In this document: positions 50,868 to 59,900 of the stretch, in pieces | Position numbering within the stretch: the stretch's first letter is position 1 | How the letters are laid out: each line of letters starts with the position of its first letter | Source of the DNA: CADEDH01 sp963732695 | Lineage (GTDB): Bacteria > Actinomycetota > Acidimicrobiia > Acidimicrobiales > SZUA-35 | DNA: 64,000 nucleotides | Assembly: GCA_963732695.1 (NCBI GenBank) | Contig: CAVTAP010000008.1 | Location: forward strand, 124,001 to 188,000 | Reading direction: 5' to 3' | Made by a program: the position numbers and the translations under genes | The notes under the pieces: generated by a model | Database searches by the model: none | Told to the model about the DNA's origin: nothing | Seen by the model: the letters and a program-made list of their open reading frames with translations, nothing else

Positions 50868-52121
50868 ATGCCCTCGCCGCCGCTGACCATACGTGCCCTC
50901 GACCGGGTGCTCGTGGCCCTCGACGCCCCGGTGCCCGCCCTGTCCAGCCGCGATGGGGCCGGCGGCGACGGAGCCGGCACCGGCTCCCTCATCCCCTCGG
51001 CCGAGCGGACGGTGCTGGCGGCCGAGGTGCTGGCCTCGTGGTTCGGGGCGTCACTCCAGTTCGTCACCACCGACACCGCCTCCACCGAACAGCTCGACCG
51101 GCTCAGCGGCACGATCGGCCTGCGCACCGACCCGGTGCTGGTGCTGGCCGAACCGGTCTTCGGCGACGACCTGCACCGCCACGCCGTGGGCCTCGCCCCC
51201 TGTCTGGTGGTGGCGGCGGCCGACGAGCAGTCGCTGGCCGTGGCCCGGGCCGGCGCCCAGCCCACCTACCTCGTGCCCCACGGCCCCAAGCGGCGCCAGC
51301 CCAGCGGCCCGTTGCTGGTGGAGCTGGAGGCGGGAGACGAGCTCGACGACGCCCTGGCCCTGGCCACCGTGTGGTCGCAGTCGCTCGACCTCGGGCTGCG
51401 CCTGGTGCCCGGTACCCACGACGGCGGGGCCGACGAGGCCGATCGGGCCCGGGTGAGGCTGGAGGCCATGGGCGTCCAGGCCACGGTGGAGGCGCCGGGC
51501 TGGGCGGTGGAGCAGGCGTTCCAGTCGGCCGATGCCCCCCTGGCCCTGGTGGTGGCGGCCCACCGCCTCACCGGCACCGGCGACGACGATCTCAGCGACA
51601 CCGTGGCCCGGGTGCTGGACGCCGGGGGGAGCGTGTTGGTGGCCCCCGCCCCCAGTGCCCTACCGCCCCGCGAGCCGGTGGTCGACCTCAACGCCCTCCA
51701 CGACCTGTCGGCGGCGCTGGGCACCACGTCGGACGACGCCGACAACCTGTCGACCGAGGAATGCTCCGAGGTGCTGCGCTCGGCCGTGGTGGGGCGGCTG
51801 GCCTACGTCGACCACGGCTGGCCGGTGGTGGTGCCGATCAACTTCTCCCTCCACGAGGGCGACATCTTCATCCGCAGCGTGCAGGGCGGGAAGCTCGACG
51901 CCGCGGTGCGTAACGAGCGGGTGTGCTTCGAGGTCGACAGCATCACGTCGGGCGACAAGCGGGGCCGCAGCGTGATCGTGCACGGTCACCTGGAGGTGAT
52001 CCGCGACCCCGCCACGCTGCAGGCCGCCTGGGCCAACGATCCGGCGCCCTGGGTCGACGACAACCAGATGCTGTGGCTGCGCCTGGTGGCGCTGGCCACC
52101 ACCGGGCGCACCGTGGGCTGA
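50868..52121 (+). CDS. Universal-stress-like domain fused to a PNPOx-type flavin barrel
   Basis: 417 residues from ATG 50868 with AGGAG upstream. Residues 1-270 look like two degenerate universal stress modules (LTIRALDRVLVALDAPVPAL, ASWFGASLQFVTTDT, ADAPLALVVAAHRLTG). Residues ~290-400 match PF12900-type pyridoxamine-oxidase-like proteins: EEVLRSAVV-like ECSEVLRSAVVGRLAYVDHGWPVVVPINF and SVQGGKLDAAVRNERVCFEVD. DosR regulons in mycobacteria are rich in both families, but a fusion is unusual. Binds FMN, F420 or haem-like ligands in relatives. Part of the dormancy-like island. Confidence 0.75.
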   Translation: MPSPPLTIRALDRVLVALDAPVPALSSRDGAGGDGAGTGSLIPSAERTVLAAEVLASWFGASLQFVTTDTASTEQLDRLSGTIGLRTDPVLVLAEPVFGDDLHRHAVGLAPCLVVAAADEQSLAVARAGAQPTYLVPHGPKRRQPSGPLLVELEAGDELDDALALATVWSQSLDLGLRLVPGTHDGGADEADRARVRLEAMGVQATVEAPGWAVEQAFQSADAPLALVVAAHRLTGTGDDDLSDTVARVLDAGGSVLVAPAPSALPPREPVVDLNALHDLSAALGTTSDDADNLSTEECSEVLRSAVVGRLAYVDHGWPVVVPINFSLHEGDIFIRSVQGGKLDAAVRNERVCFEVDSITSGDKRGRSVIVHGHLEVIRDPATLQAAWANDPAPWVDDNQMLWLRLVALATTGRTVG

Positions 52122-52130
52122 ACGACCCGG

Positions 52131-52178
52131 CGATCTGTGGCGCCCGGCGCTGGATTCTGCGCACTGGCGCCACAGATC
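52131..52178. repeat. Intergenic palindromic repeat, copy 3
   Basis: CGATCTGTGGCGCC (52131-52144) pairs with GGCGCCACAGATCC (52165-52178). The centre GCTGGATTCTGCGCACTG is almost identical to copy 1. It lies between the convergent fusion and USP genes. Confidence 0.75.
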
Positions 52179-52188
52179 CCAGTGGGGG

Positions 52189-53109
52189 TCAGTTCCCGGC
52201 CGGCACCACCACGGTGGCCACCACCGGCTTGTGTACGAGGCTCGTGGTCACCGAGCCGACCAGCAGGTGGGCAACACCCTCGTGGCCCCGGGAACCGAGC
52301 ACCATGAGGTCGGCCCCCTCGGCCGCATCCATGAGCACCGTGCGGGGATCGCCGTACTCGAGCCGGCTCACCACCTCGTGGACGGGAGCGCCGGCGGCCG
52401 TGGCCCGGGCCGTCGCCTCCTTCACCGTCCGGGCCAACGACGCCTTGGCCTCATCCTCGAACAACTCCACCGACAGGGTGGCGGCGTCGGGGTAGGTGCT
52501 CAGGTGGTAGGTCCAGGCGTGGACCGCTTCCAGCGTGGCCCCGGCCGGTGTGTAGCGCATGGCCCAGACCAGGGCGGCCACCGCGTTGGGCGAGCCGTCG
52601 ACCCCCACCACGACCCGGCGGGTGTCGTCCTCCACCGCCACGTGCTCGGGGACCACGGCCACCGGCACAGTGGCGTGACGCACGACGTGGGAGCTCACCG
52701 AGCCGAGCACGGCATCGGCCACTGCGCCCCGGCCCCGGGTGCCCACCACGATCAGGGCGGCGGTGCGGCCGGTGTCGACCAGGCAGTGCCCGGCTGTGCC
52801 CTCAGCCACCACCAGGGCGGCCGGGAGGGCCGGGTCGATCTCGGCCAGGGCCTGCTCGCCTTCGGCCTTGGCCTGGTCGGCGAACTCCTGGGCCGACGGG
52901 GCGGGCGGCCCCCCGGGCATGCCGGTTGGCACCGCCCACCACGGGTAGTGCCATGCCACCACGGGAGTCACCGGGCCGAAGCGGGCGGCTCGGGCGGCGG
53001 CCCAGCGCAGCGCGTGCTGCGATCCGGGCGAACCGTCGATGCCCACCACGATGCCTTGCACCGTGGAGTCGGTGTTGTTGCTGTCGGTCTTTGCAAGCAC
53101 ATCGGTCAC
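52189..53109 (-). CDS. Tandem universal stress protein
   Basis: 306 residues. Two USP domains: residues 15-150 (VGIDGSPGSQHALRWAAARA ... VGTRGRGAVADAVLGS) and 160-300 (VGVDGSPNAVAALVWAMRY ... LGSRGHEGVAHLLVGS). Each has the G-x2-G-x9-G-S/T ATP-binding signature. Matches mycobacterial DosR-regulon USPs such as those near dosR. Starts at GTG 53109 with GAGGAT upstream. The dosR-like gene lies divergently with a shared candidate DosR box. Confidence 0.94.
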   Translation of the reverse strand: MTDVLAKTDSNNTDSTVQGIVVGIDGSPGSQHALRWAAARAARFGPVTPVVAWHYPWWAVPTGMPGGPPAPSAQEFADQAKAEGEQALAEIDPALPAALVVAEGTAGHCLVDTGRTAALIVVGTRGRGAVADAVLGSVSSHVVRHATVPVAVVPEHVAVEDDTRRVVVGVDGSPNAVAALVWAMRYTPAGATLEAVHAWTYHLSTYPDAATLSVELFEDEAKASLARTVKEATARATAAGAPVHEVVSRLEYGDPRTVLMDAAEGADLMVLGSRGHEGVAHLLVGSVTTSLVHKPVVATVVVPAGN

Positions 53110-53214
53110 GATTACATCCTCAGGCCGGAGCCGCCATCAGTTGAGAGAACAAAGTCCATTTCCCCTGGTGGTTCCCCTGCCGGCCCCGGCCCAACCGGAT
53201 CCAAGGCCAAGGTC

Positions 53215-53272
53215 GGGGCCAAGGACCCTGGCGGCCCCGGCCCCGGAGCCGCGACGATTGTTCGCCTATGCT
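53215..53272. promoter_or_regulatory. Candidate DosR box and dosR-like promoter
   Basis: GGGGCCAAGGACCC (53215-53228) fits all eight fixed positions of GGGNCNNNNGNCCC. It lies in the 230-base spacer between divergent usp and dosR-like genes. TATGCT (53267-53272) is a possible -10 for the dosR-like gene, placing the box near -57. Confidence 0.45.
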
Positions 53273-53339
53273 TGCACCAGGCGGTGTCGCCTTGTCAGTC
53301 CCGGATCGAACGGAGCCAGCACGTGATCGGAGCCCTTCC

Positions 53340-53984
53340 GTGATCAAAGTCTTCCTCCTCGACGACCACGAGATCGTGCGGCGCGGCCTGCGCGAGCTGA
53401 TCTCGGCCGACGAGGAGATCGAGGTGGTGGGCGAGACGGGCAAGGCGGCCGAGGCGCTGCGGATCGTGGCCGACACCCGGCCCGACGTCGCCGTGCTCGA
53501 CGTGCGTCTGCAGGACGGCAACGGCATCGAGGTCTGCCGCGACATCCGCTCCCAGTACCCCGACACCGCCTGCCTGATCCTCACCTCGTTCAGCGACGAT
53601 CACGCCCTGGTCGACGCGGCGGTGGCCGGGGCCGCCGGCTACTGCCTGAAGCAGATCCGGGGCAACGAGCTGATCTCGTCGATCCGCAAGGTGGCGGCCG
53701 GGGGCGTGCTGCTCGATGCCGCCACCGTGCGCATGGGCATGTCCCGCCTGCGGGCCAGCGAGGAGGGCAAGATCGCCACCCTCACCGATCAGGAGCGGCG
53801 GATCTTCGACCTGATCGGCGAGGGCTACTCCAACCGGCAGATCGCCGACGAGATGTTCCTGGCCGAGAAGACGGTGAAGAACTACGTCTCCAACCTGCTG
53901 GCCAAGCTGGATATGAACCGTCGCACCGAGGTGGCCGCCTACGCCGCCCGTATCGACGAGCGCAAGTCTCGCCGCTTCGACTGA
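53340..53984 (+). CDS. DosR/DevR-like response regulator (NarL family)
   Basis: 214 residues from GTG 53340, preceded by GGAG. Receiver: acidic pocket LLDDHE (Asp8, Asp9), phospho-acceptor Asp54 in VAVLDVRLQDG (same number as in M. tuberculosis DosR), Lys in GYCLKQIRG. C-terminal LuxR-type HTH: LTDQERRIFDLIGEGYSNRQIADEMFLAEKTVKNYVSNLLAKLDM, with the AEKTVKNYVS stretch almost identical to DosR. It likely activates hypoxia or dormancy genes. An ATG in the same frame at 53268 would add a poor N-terminus. The sensor gene follows 83 bases on. Confidence 0.93.
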   Translation: MIKVFLLDDHEIVRRGLRELISADEEIEVVGETGKAAEALRIVADTRPDVAVLDVRLQDGNGIEVCRDIRSQYPDTACLILTSFSDDHALVDAAVAGAAGYCLKQIRGNELISSIRKVAAGGVLLDAATVRMGMSRLRASEEGKIATLTDQERRIFDLIGEGYSNRQIADEMFLAEKTVKNYVSNLLAKLDMNRRTEVAAYAARIDERKSRRFD

Positions 53985-53986
53985 GT

Positions 53987-54025
53987 GTCCCTTCGGGACC
54001 TGGAGTTTCGCTTCGCGGAAACTCC
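53987..54025 (+). terminator. Double hairpin after the response regulator
   Basis: GTCCC-TTC-GGGAC (53987-53999) and GGAGTTTC...GAAACTCC (54002-54025). They lie between the regulator stop and the kinase start, so they could end or attenuate the first transcript. Confidence 0.5.
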
Positions 54026-54067
54026 GGTGTCCGCTCCAGGCCCCCTTCCACTGACGGAGATTCCAGG

Positions 54068-55438
54068 GTGAACCAACTCCTGACCGACGCTGCGCTCGGC
54101 GTGTTCACAGCCGCCTCCGACGCCATCATCGTGGTCGACGCCGACGGCGTGATCACGCTGGCCAACCCGATGGCCCACACCATGTTCGGCTACCCCGACG
54201 GCGAGCTGGAAGGCGCGGGCATCGAGGCGCTGGTGCCCGAGAACCGGAGCCAGGCCCACCGGGCCCACCGCCTCCGCTACCGGGCCGAGCCCAAGGCCCG
54301 GGTGATGGGCGATCAGACGGCCCGCCTGTCGGCCCGCCGCCTCGACGGCAGCTCGTTCCCCGTCGACGTGGCCCTGAGCCCGATGACGCTCGACGGTGAG
54401 GCGGTGACCGTGGCCGTGGCCCGAGACGTGAGCGAACGGGTGCGGGCCGAGGTGGAGCACGACACGGTGCGCCGCTCGCTCGATGCGGTGGACGACGCCG
54501 TGCTGATGTTCGACCCCGCCTCGCTCCAGCTCACCTACGTGAACCGGGGGGCGGAGGAGCAGCTCGGCTACGACCGCAAGCGCCTCCTGGGCGAGATGAC
54601 GCCCCTGCACGTGCTGCCCGAGTACAGCGACGAAGCCTTCCGCCAGGCCATCGAGCCGGTGGTGGCGTGCCGGGTGCCGGCGGTGCTGCTGAGCACGAAC
54701 GTGCTGCGGGCCGACGGCGAGCTCACACCGGTGGAGATCCGCATCCAGTACCCCGACATCGGCGCCGACCGCCGGGCGGTGGTGGCCATCTCGCGTGACG
54801 TGTCGGACCGGGAGATGGCGGCCGAGCGGCTGCGGGTCAGCGAGGCCCGGGTCAGCCTGGTGGAGGAACGGGAGCGGATCGGACGGGACCTGCACGACGT
54901 GGTGATCCAGCGGCTGTTCGCCACCGGCATGCAGCTCCAGGCGGCGTTGGGCTCCCCCACCCAGCTGCTGGAGCGGGCCCAGTCCACCATCTCCGACCTC
55001 GACGAGACGATCGCCGCCATCCGGGACACGGTGTTCCAGCTCACCACGGCCGAGATCCCGCTGGAGCGGGAGATCAGCCTGGTGGTCGACCGCCACCGGC
55101 GGGCCAGCCACAACCAGATCGAGATCGAGATCGAGGGTCCGGTCACCGAGCTGAACGGCGAGGTGGGCCAGCACCTGGTGGCCACGCTCAACGAGCTGCT
55201 GTCGAACGTGAGCCGGCACGCCAAGGCCGGCCTGGCCCTGGTGACGATCCGCATCGGCAGCGAGGTGGAGCTGACGGTGAGCGACGACGGCGTGGGCATG
55301 GCCAACGCCGTCCATCGGGGGTACGGCCTGTCCAACGTTGCCCGCCGGGCCCGGGAGCTGGGGGGCGACCTCGATGTGCGCTCCGGGCTCGACGGACGGG
55401 GGCTGCTCGTGACCTGGACGGTTCCCGCCCAGGCCTGA
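54068..55438 (+). CDS. PAS-PAS sensor histidine kinase (DevS-like)
   Basis: 456 residues from GTG 54068. PAS 1 (about 13-125: DAIIVVDADGVITLANPMAHTMFGYP), PAS 2 (130-250: AVLMFDPASLQLTYVNRGAEEQLGY), then HisKA_3 with ERERIGRDLHDVVIQRLFATGMQLQ, where His276 is the phospho-acceptor, as in DevS/DosT. The ATPase end has LLSNVSRHAKAGLALV and VSDDGVGM and RGYGLSNVARRARELGG. Unlike DevS it has no recognisable haem GAF domain, so its signal may differ. Follows the response regulator. Confidence 0.92.
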   Translation: MNQLLTDAALGVFTAASDAIIVVDADGVITLANPMAHTMFGYPDGELEGAGIEALVPENRSQAHRAHRLRYRAEPKARVMGDQTARLSARRLDGSSFPVDVALSPMTLDGEAVTVAVARDVSERVRAEVEHDTVRRSLDAVDDAVLMFDPASLQLTYVNRGAEEQLGYDRKRLLGEMTPLHVLPEYSDEAFRQAIEPVVACRVPAVLLSTNVLRADGELTPVEIRIQYPDIGADRRAVVAISRDVSDREMAAERLRVSEARVSLVEERERIGRDLHDVVIQRLFATGMQLQAALGSPTQLLERAQSTISDLDETIAAIRDTVFQLTTAEIPLEREISLVVDRHRRASHNQIEIEIEGPVTELNGEVGQHLVATLNELLSNVSRHAKAGLALVTIRIGSEVELTVSDDGVGMANAVHRGYGLSNVARRARELGGDLDVRSGLDGRGLLVTWTVPAQA

Positions 55439-55442
55439 ACAG

Positions 55443-55456
55443 GGGACCTTGGACCC
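55443..55456 (+). promoter_or_regulatory. Candidate DosR box upstream of the cNMP-binding gene
   Basis: GGGACCTTGGACCC fits the full core GGGNCNNNNGNCCC. It lies 66 bases before ATG 55522 and 5 bases after the kinase stop. Confidence 0.45.
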
Positions 55457-55521
55457 TCCACGACGCACCGCGATCCCGCGCACGATGGCGGTGTTGTCAA
55501 CCTGAGAGGATGTGAGCCCCG

Positions 55522-55974
55522 ATGCTGCACCATCACCACGACGCCAAGGCGGCGCGGCTGAGCTCGCTGCCGTTGTTCCGGAACGCCGATCGCACCGCCA
55601 TCCGCCACCTCGCCTCCGCCACCGACGAGATCTCGGTCGAGGCCGGGCGCAACCTCATCTGCCAGGGACGCCACCACCACGAGGCCTTCGTGCTGGTGAG
55701 CGGCAAGCTGCGGGTGCTGGTGGACGGGGAGGAGGTGGCCCGTCTCGACGAGGGCACCATGGTGGGCGAGATCGGCCTGTTCGTACCGGGCCCGGCGGCG
55801 GCGTCGGTGGAAACCGCCACCGACTGCAACCTGCTGGTGATCCCCTACAACCGGTTCGACCAGGTGCTCGACGACGTGCCGACCCTCGCCCGCGAGCTCG
55901 CCATCGAGCTCGCCCGCCGCCTCCGCAACATGGACGTCGAGATGGGCCCCCGCGCCGCCATGGCGGCGATGTAG
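55522..55974 (+). CDS. Stand-alone cyclic-nucleotide-binding domain protein
   Basis: 150 residues. One CNB domain: RLSSLPLFRNADRTAIRHLASATDE, then VEAGRNLICQGRHHHEAFVLVSGKLRVLVDGEEVARLDEGTMVGEIGLF (phosphate-binding-cassette region GEIGLF with unusual VPGPAAAS instead of RxA). There is no HTH or output domain. A poly-His start is odd but natural. Candidate DosR box upstream and last gene of the island. Whether it binds a cyclic nucleotide is doubtful, given the lost Arg. Confidence 0.85.
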   Translation: MLHHHHDAKAARLSSLPLFRNADRTAIRHLASATDEISVEAGRNLICQGRHHHEAFVLVSGKLRVLVDGEEVARLDEGTMVGEIGLFVPGPAAASVETATDCNLLVIPYNRFDQVLDDVPTLARELAIELARRLRNMDVEMGPRAAMAAM

Positions 55975-56000
55975 GCGGCGCAGGCCCCGCGAGGTACAGC

Positions 56001-56777
56001 TCAGGAATAGGCGGCGAGTACGGGGGCGTGATCGCTGGGCTTGGAGCCTTTGCGGGCGTTGCGGTCGATCACGTCGAGGATCGAGCGCTCGGCCAGCGGG
56101 GGGCTCGACAGCACGTAGTCGATCCGCATGCCCTCACGCTTGTGGAAGTGGCCGGCCGTGTAGTCGTAGTAGCTGAACAGACCCTTGGCGTCGTCGCCGT
56201 AGCGGCGGCGGAACGTGTCGACCAGGCCCCAGCCCTTCACCTCGTCGAGCGCGCCCCGCTCCTCGGGGGTGACGTGGGTGCTGCCGATGAACTTCGAGGG
56301 GTCCCACACGTCTGAGTCGGTGGGGATGATGTTCCAGTCTCCCGCCACCACCACGTCGGCATCGGGGGAGCAGGTGGCGGCCAGGTGGTGGCGCAACCGG
56401 GCCAGCCACGACAGCTTGTAGTGGTAGTGGTCGTGGCCCACCTCGCGTCCGTTGGGCACGTAGACGCTGTGGACCCGCACCCCGCCGCAGGTGGCGGCAA
56501 CCAGGCGGGCGTCGACGTCGGGCTCGATGCCCTCGGCGAAGCCGAAGCCGGGGTCCTCGATGCCCACCCGGGACAGGATGGCCACCCCGTTCCACTGGCC
56601 CTGCCCGAAATGGACCGACTCGTAGCCCAGCGAGCTGAAGCTCAGGGCGGGGAAGGCCTTGTCGGACAACTTGGTCTCCTGGATGCAGACCACATCGGGC
56701 CGGGTCTGGTCCAGCCACTCCTCCACCCGGGGCAACCGGGCCTTGAGCGAGTTCACGTTCCAGGTGGCGATCAACAC
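56001..56777 (-). CDS. xth: Exodeoxyribonuclease III
   Basis: 258 residues. Motifs of the ExoIII/AP-endonuclease fold: IATWNVNSLKARLPRV (Asn), VVCIQETKLSDKAFP (Glu metal ligand), VAGDWNIIPTDSDVWDP (Asp/Asn), and DYVLSSPPLAERS ... SDHAPVLA (Asp-His). Acts in base-excision repair. TAGCGT lies 8 bases before GTG 56777; a longer upstream frame is a shadow. Convergent with the CNB gene. Confidence 0.94.
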   Translation of the reverse strand: MLIATWNVNSLKARLPRVEEWLDQTRPDVVCIQETKLSDKAFPALSFSSLGYESVHFGQGQWNGVAILSRVGIEDPGFGFAEGIEPDVDARLVAATCGGVRVHSVYVPNGREVGHDHYHYKLSWLARLRHHLAATCSPDADVVVAGDWNIIPTDSDVWDPSKFIGSTHVTPEERGALDEVKGWGLVDTFRRRYGDDAKGLFSYYDYTAGHFHKREGMRIDYVLSSPPLAERSILDVIDRNARKGSKPSDHAPVLAAYS

Positions 56778-56785
56778 GACAATCG

Positions 56786-56791
56786 ACGCTA
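56786..56791 (-). promoter_or_regulatory. Leaderless -10 box TAGCGT
   Basis: TAGCGT on the minus strand lies 8 bases before GTG 56777. Confidence 0.45.
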
Positions 56792-56923
56792 CCGGGAACC
56801 CTGCGTGGTTCCGGGAACCCGGCTGGTAACGAGCCGGCTTGACTGGCCGGAGTAGCCTCAGAGGTACGTCCGTCCCCCACCCGGACCCCCAGACGACCCG
56901 ACTCCACGGCACGAGGTTGCGAC

Positions 56924-59900
56924 GTGAACTCCCCAAACGGTCCCGCCACCGCCGGCCCCAACTCCTGGCTGATCGACGAGCTGTTCAGCCAGTACCAGGA
57001 GGACCCGCGCTCGGTGCCCGACGAGTGGCGCCGCCTGTTCGACGAGCGGGCCGTCTCCGGCGGCGACGCCGCCCCCGACCCCGCCGCGGTTCCCGCCCCG
57101 GCCTGGCTCACCCCGCCCGCCGCCCCCGCCGTCAGCAACGGCCCGGCGCAGGTGACGGAGGCCGCGCCCCTCCCCGCCCTGCCCTCCGCCGTCCCGGTGG
57201 CCGCGGCCCCGGAGCCGGTGGTCACGGCCCCCGCCGTCGCTCCGGCCCCGGCGACTGCTCCGACCGCGGCCGCTCCGGCCCCGGCTGCTCCACCCGCTCC
57301 TGCGGCCGCGCCCCCAGCGCCCGCTCCGGCCCCGGCGGCCGACGGCGCCGACGACGGTGAGCTGCTGCGGGGTGTGGCGGCCCGGATCGCGGCCAACATG
57401 GAGGCCAGCCTGGCCGTGCCCACGGCCACCAGCTTCCGCAACGTGCCGGCGAAGCTGCTCGAGGTCAACCGCCTCGTGCTCAACAACCATCTCCGCCGGG
57501 TGCGGGGCGGCAAGGTGAGCTTCACCCACATCATCGGCTACGCCGTGGTCCGGGCCATCGCCACCACCGTGCCGGCCATCAACAACACCTTCGCCCACGA
57601 TGCCGCGGGCAAGCCCCGCATCTTCCGCCATCCCCACGTCGCCCTCGGCATCGCCGTGGACCAGGAGAAGGCCGACGGCTCCCGCTCGCTCGTGGTGCCG
57701 GTGATCAAGGAAGCCGACACCCTCGACTTCGCCGACTTCGTGGACGCCTACGAGCAGCAGATCGACAAGGTGCGGGCCAACAAACTCTCCCCCGACGACC
57801 TCATGGGCGCCACCGTCACCCTCACCAACCCGGGCACGATCGGCACCGTGCAGTCGGTGCCCCGCCTCATGCCGGGCCAGGGGGCCATCATCGGCGTGGG
57901 GGCCATGGGCTACCCGGCCGAGTTCCAGGCCGCCGACCCCAAGGTGCTGGCCCAGCTCGGCCTGTCCAAGGTCATCACCCTCACCTCCACCTACGACCAC
58001 CGCATCATCCAGGGGGCGGAGTCGGGCCTGTTCCTGAAGAAGGTGCACGAGCTGCTGCTGGGCGAGGACGGCTTCTACGTCGGCATCTTCGAAGACATGG
58101 GCGTGCCCTACGACGCCGTGCAGTGGCGGGCCGACCACGGGGCCTCCGAAGGCCTCGACGGCATGGAGGCGGCGCTGGCCAAGCAGATGGCGGTGAGCAC
58201 GCTGGTGAACCAGTACCGGGTGCGGGGCCACCTCATCGCCAACATCAACCCGCTGGACGACTCGCTGAAGCGCCACCCCGAGCTCGACCCCGCCACCTAC
58301 GGCCTCACCATCTGGGACCTCGACCGGGAGTTCCTCACCGGCGGCCGGGAGGGCATCTACGCCGCCGTGGGCGGCAGCTCGCGCAGCATGAAGCTGGGCG
58401 AGATCCTGGGCGTGCTGCGCGACGCCTACTCCCGAACGGTGGGCATCGAGTACATGCACATCGCCAACCCGGAGGAGAAGCGCTGGATCCAGGAGCAGGT
58501 GGAGGGGCGCCCGGTCACCCTCGAACGCGAGACCCAGCACCACATCCTGGAGCGTCTGAGCGCGGCCGAAGCAATCGAGAAGTTCCTCGCCGCCCGATAC
58601 GTGGGCCAGAAGCGGTTCGGCCTCGAGGGCACCGAGAGCACGATCCCCACCCTCGACGCCGTGCTGTCGGCGGCGGCCGACGGCGGCCTGGAGCGGGCCG
58701 TGATCGGCATGGCCCACCGGGGCCGGCTCAACGTGCTGGTGAACATCCTGGGCAAGCGGCCCGAGGAGCTGTTCGGCGAGTTCGAGGGGGCGATCGACGA
58801 GAACTCGATCCAGGGCTCGGGCGACGTGAAGTACCACATGGGCTACGAGGGCAAGCACACCAGCCCGGGCGGGGCGTCGATCGACATCGGCCTGGCCGCC
58901 AACCCCTCGCACCTGGAGACGGTGGACCCGGTGGTGGTGGGCATGGTCCGGGCCCACATGGACCGCACGGTGCGCCAGGACTATCCGGTGCTGGCCGTGC
59001 TGATCCACGGCGACGCCGCCTTCGCCGGTCAGGGCGTGGTGGCCGAAACCCTCAACCTGTCGCAGGTGCGGGGCTACAAGGTGGGCGGCACGATCCACCT
59101 GATCATCAACAACCAGCTGGGCTACACCACCGCCCCCCACCAGGGCCGCTCCACCGACTACTCCACCGACGTGGCCAAGGCCGTGCAAGCCCCGATCTTC
59201 CACGTCAACGCCGACGATCCCGAGGCCTGCGTGCGGGTGGCCCACCTCGCCTTCGCCTACCGCCAGCGGTTCAACAAGGACGTGGTGGTCGACCTCATCG
59301 GCTACCGCCGCCACGGTCACAACGAAGGCGACGACCCGAGCTACACCCAGCCCGTGATGTACCGCAAGATCGGTGAGCGGGCCCCGGTGCGCACCCTCTA
59401 CACCCAGACCCTGATCGACAAGGGCGACATCTCGATGGAGGAGGCCACCGAGGCCCTCGACTACTTCCAGCAGCTGCTGCAGACGGCACTGGACGAGACG
59501 CGGGAGTCGGCGCCGCCCAAGGGCCTGCGGGCCAAGCCGGCCCCGCCCCCGCTGGGGGTGCTGCCCCACGTGGAGACCGGGGTGGACGCCGAGCTGCTCG
59601 ACCACATCCACAACACGCTCTCGGTGGTTCCCGAGGGCTTCACCGTGCACCCGAAGCTGGCCCGCCAGTTCGAGGCCCGGGCCCAGATGTACCGCTCGGG
59701 CGAGGTCGACTGGGCCCTGGCCGAGGCCTTCGCCTACGGCTCGCTGCTGGCCCAGGGCACGTCGGTGCGCCTGGCCGGGCAGGACTCGCGGCGCGGCACC
59801 TTCGCCCACCGCCACGCCACCCTGCACGACTACCAGACCGGGGCCGAGTTCACGCCGCTGGCCGAGCTGGCCCCGTCCGGCACCAACTTCTGGATCTACG

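Noticed and set aside
53987..53999. GTCCCTTCGGGAC as a DosR box
   Set aside because: The half-sites are in the wrong order for GGGNC...GNCCC; it is a hairpin after the regulator stop.
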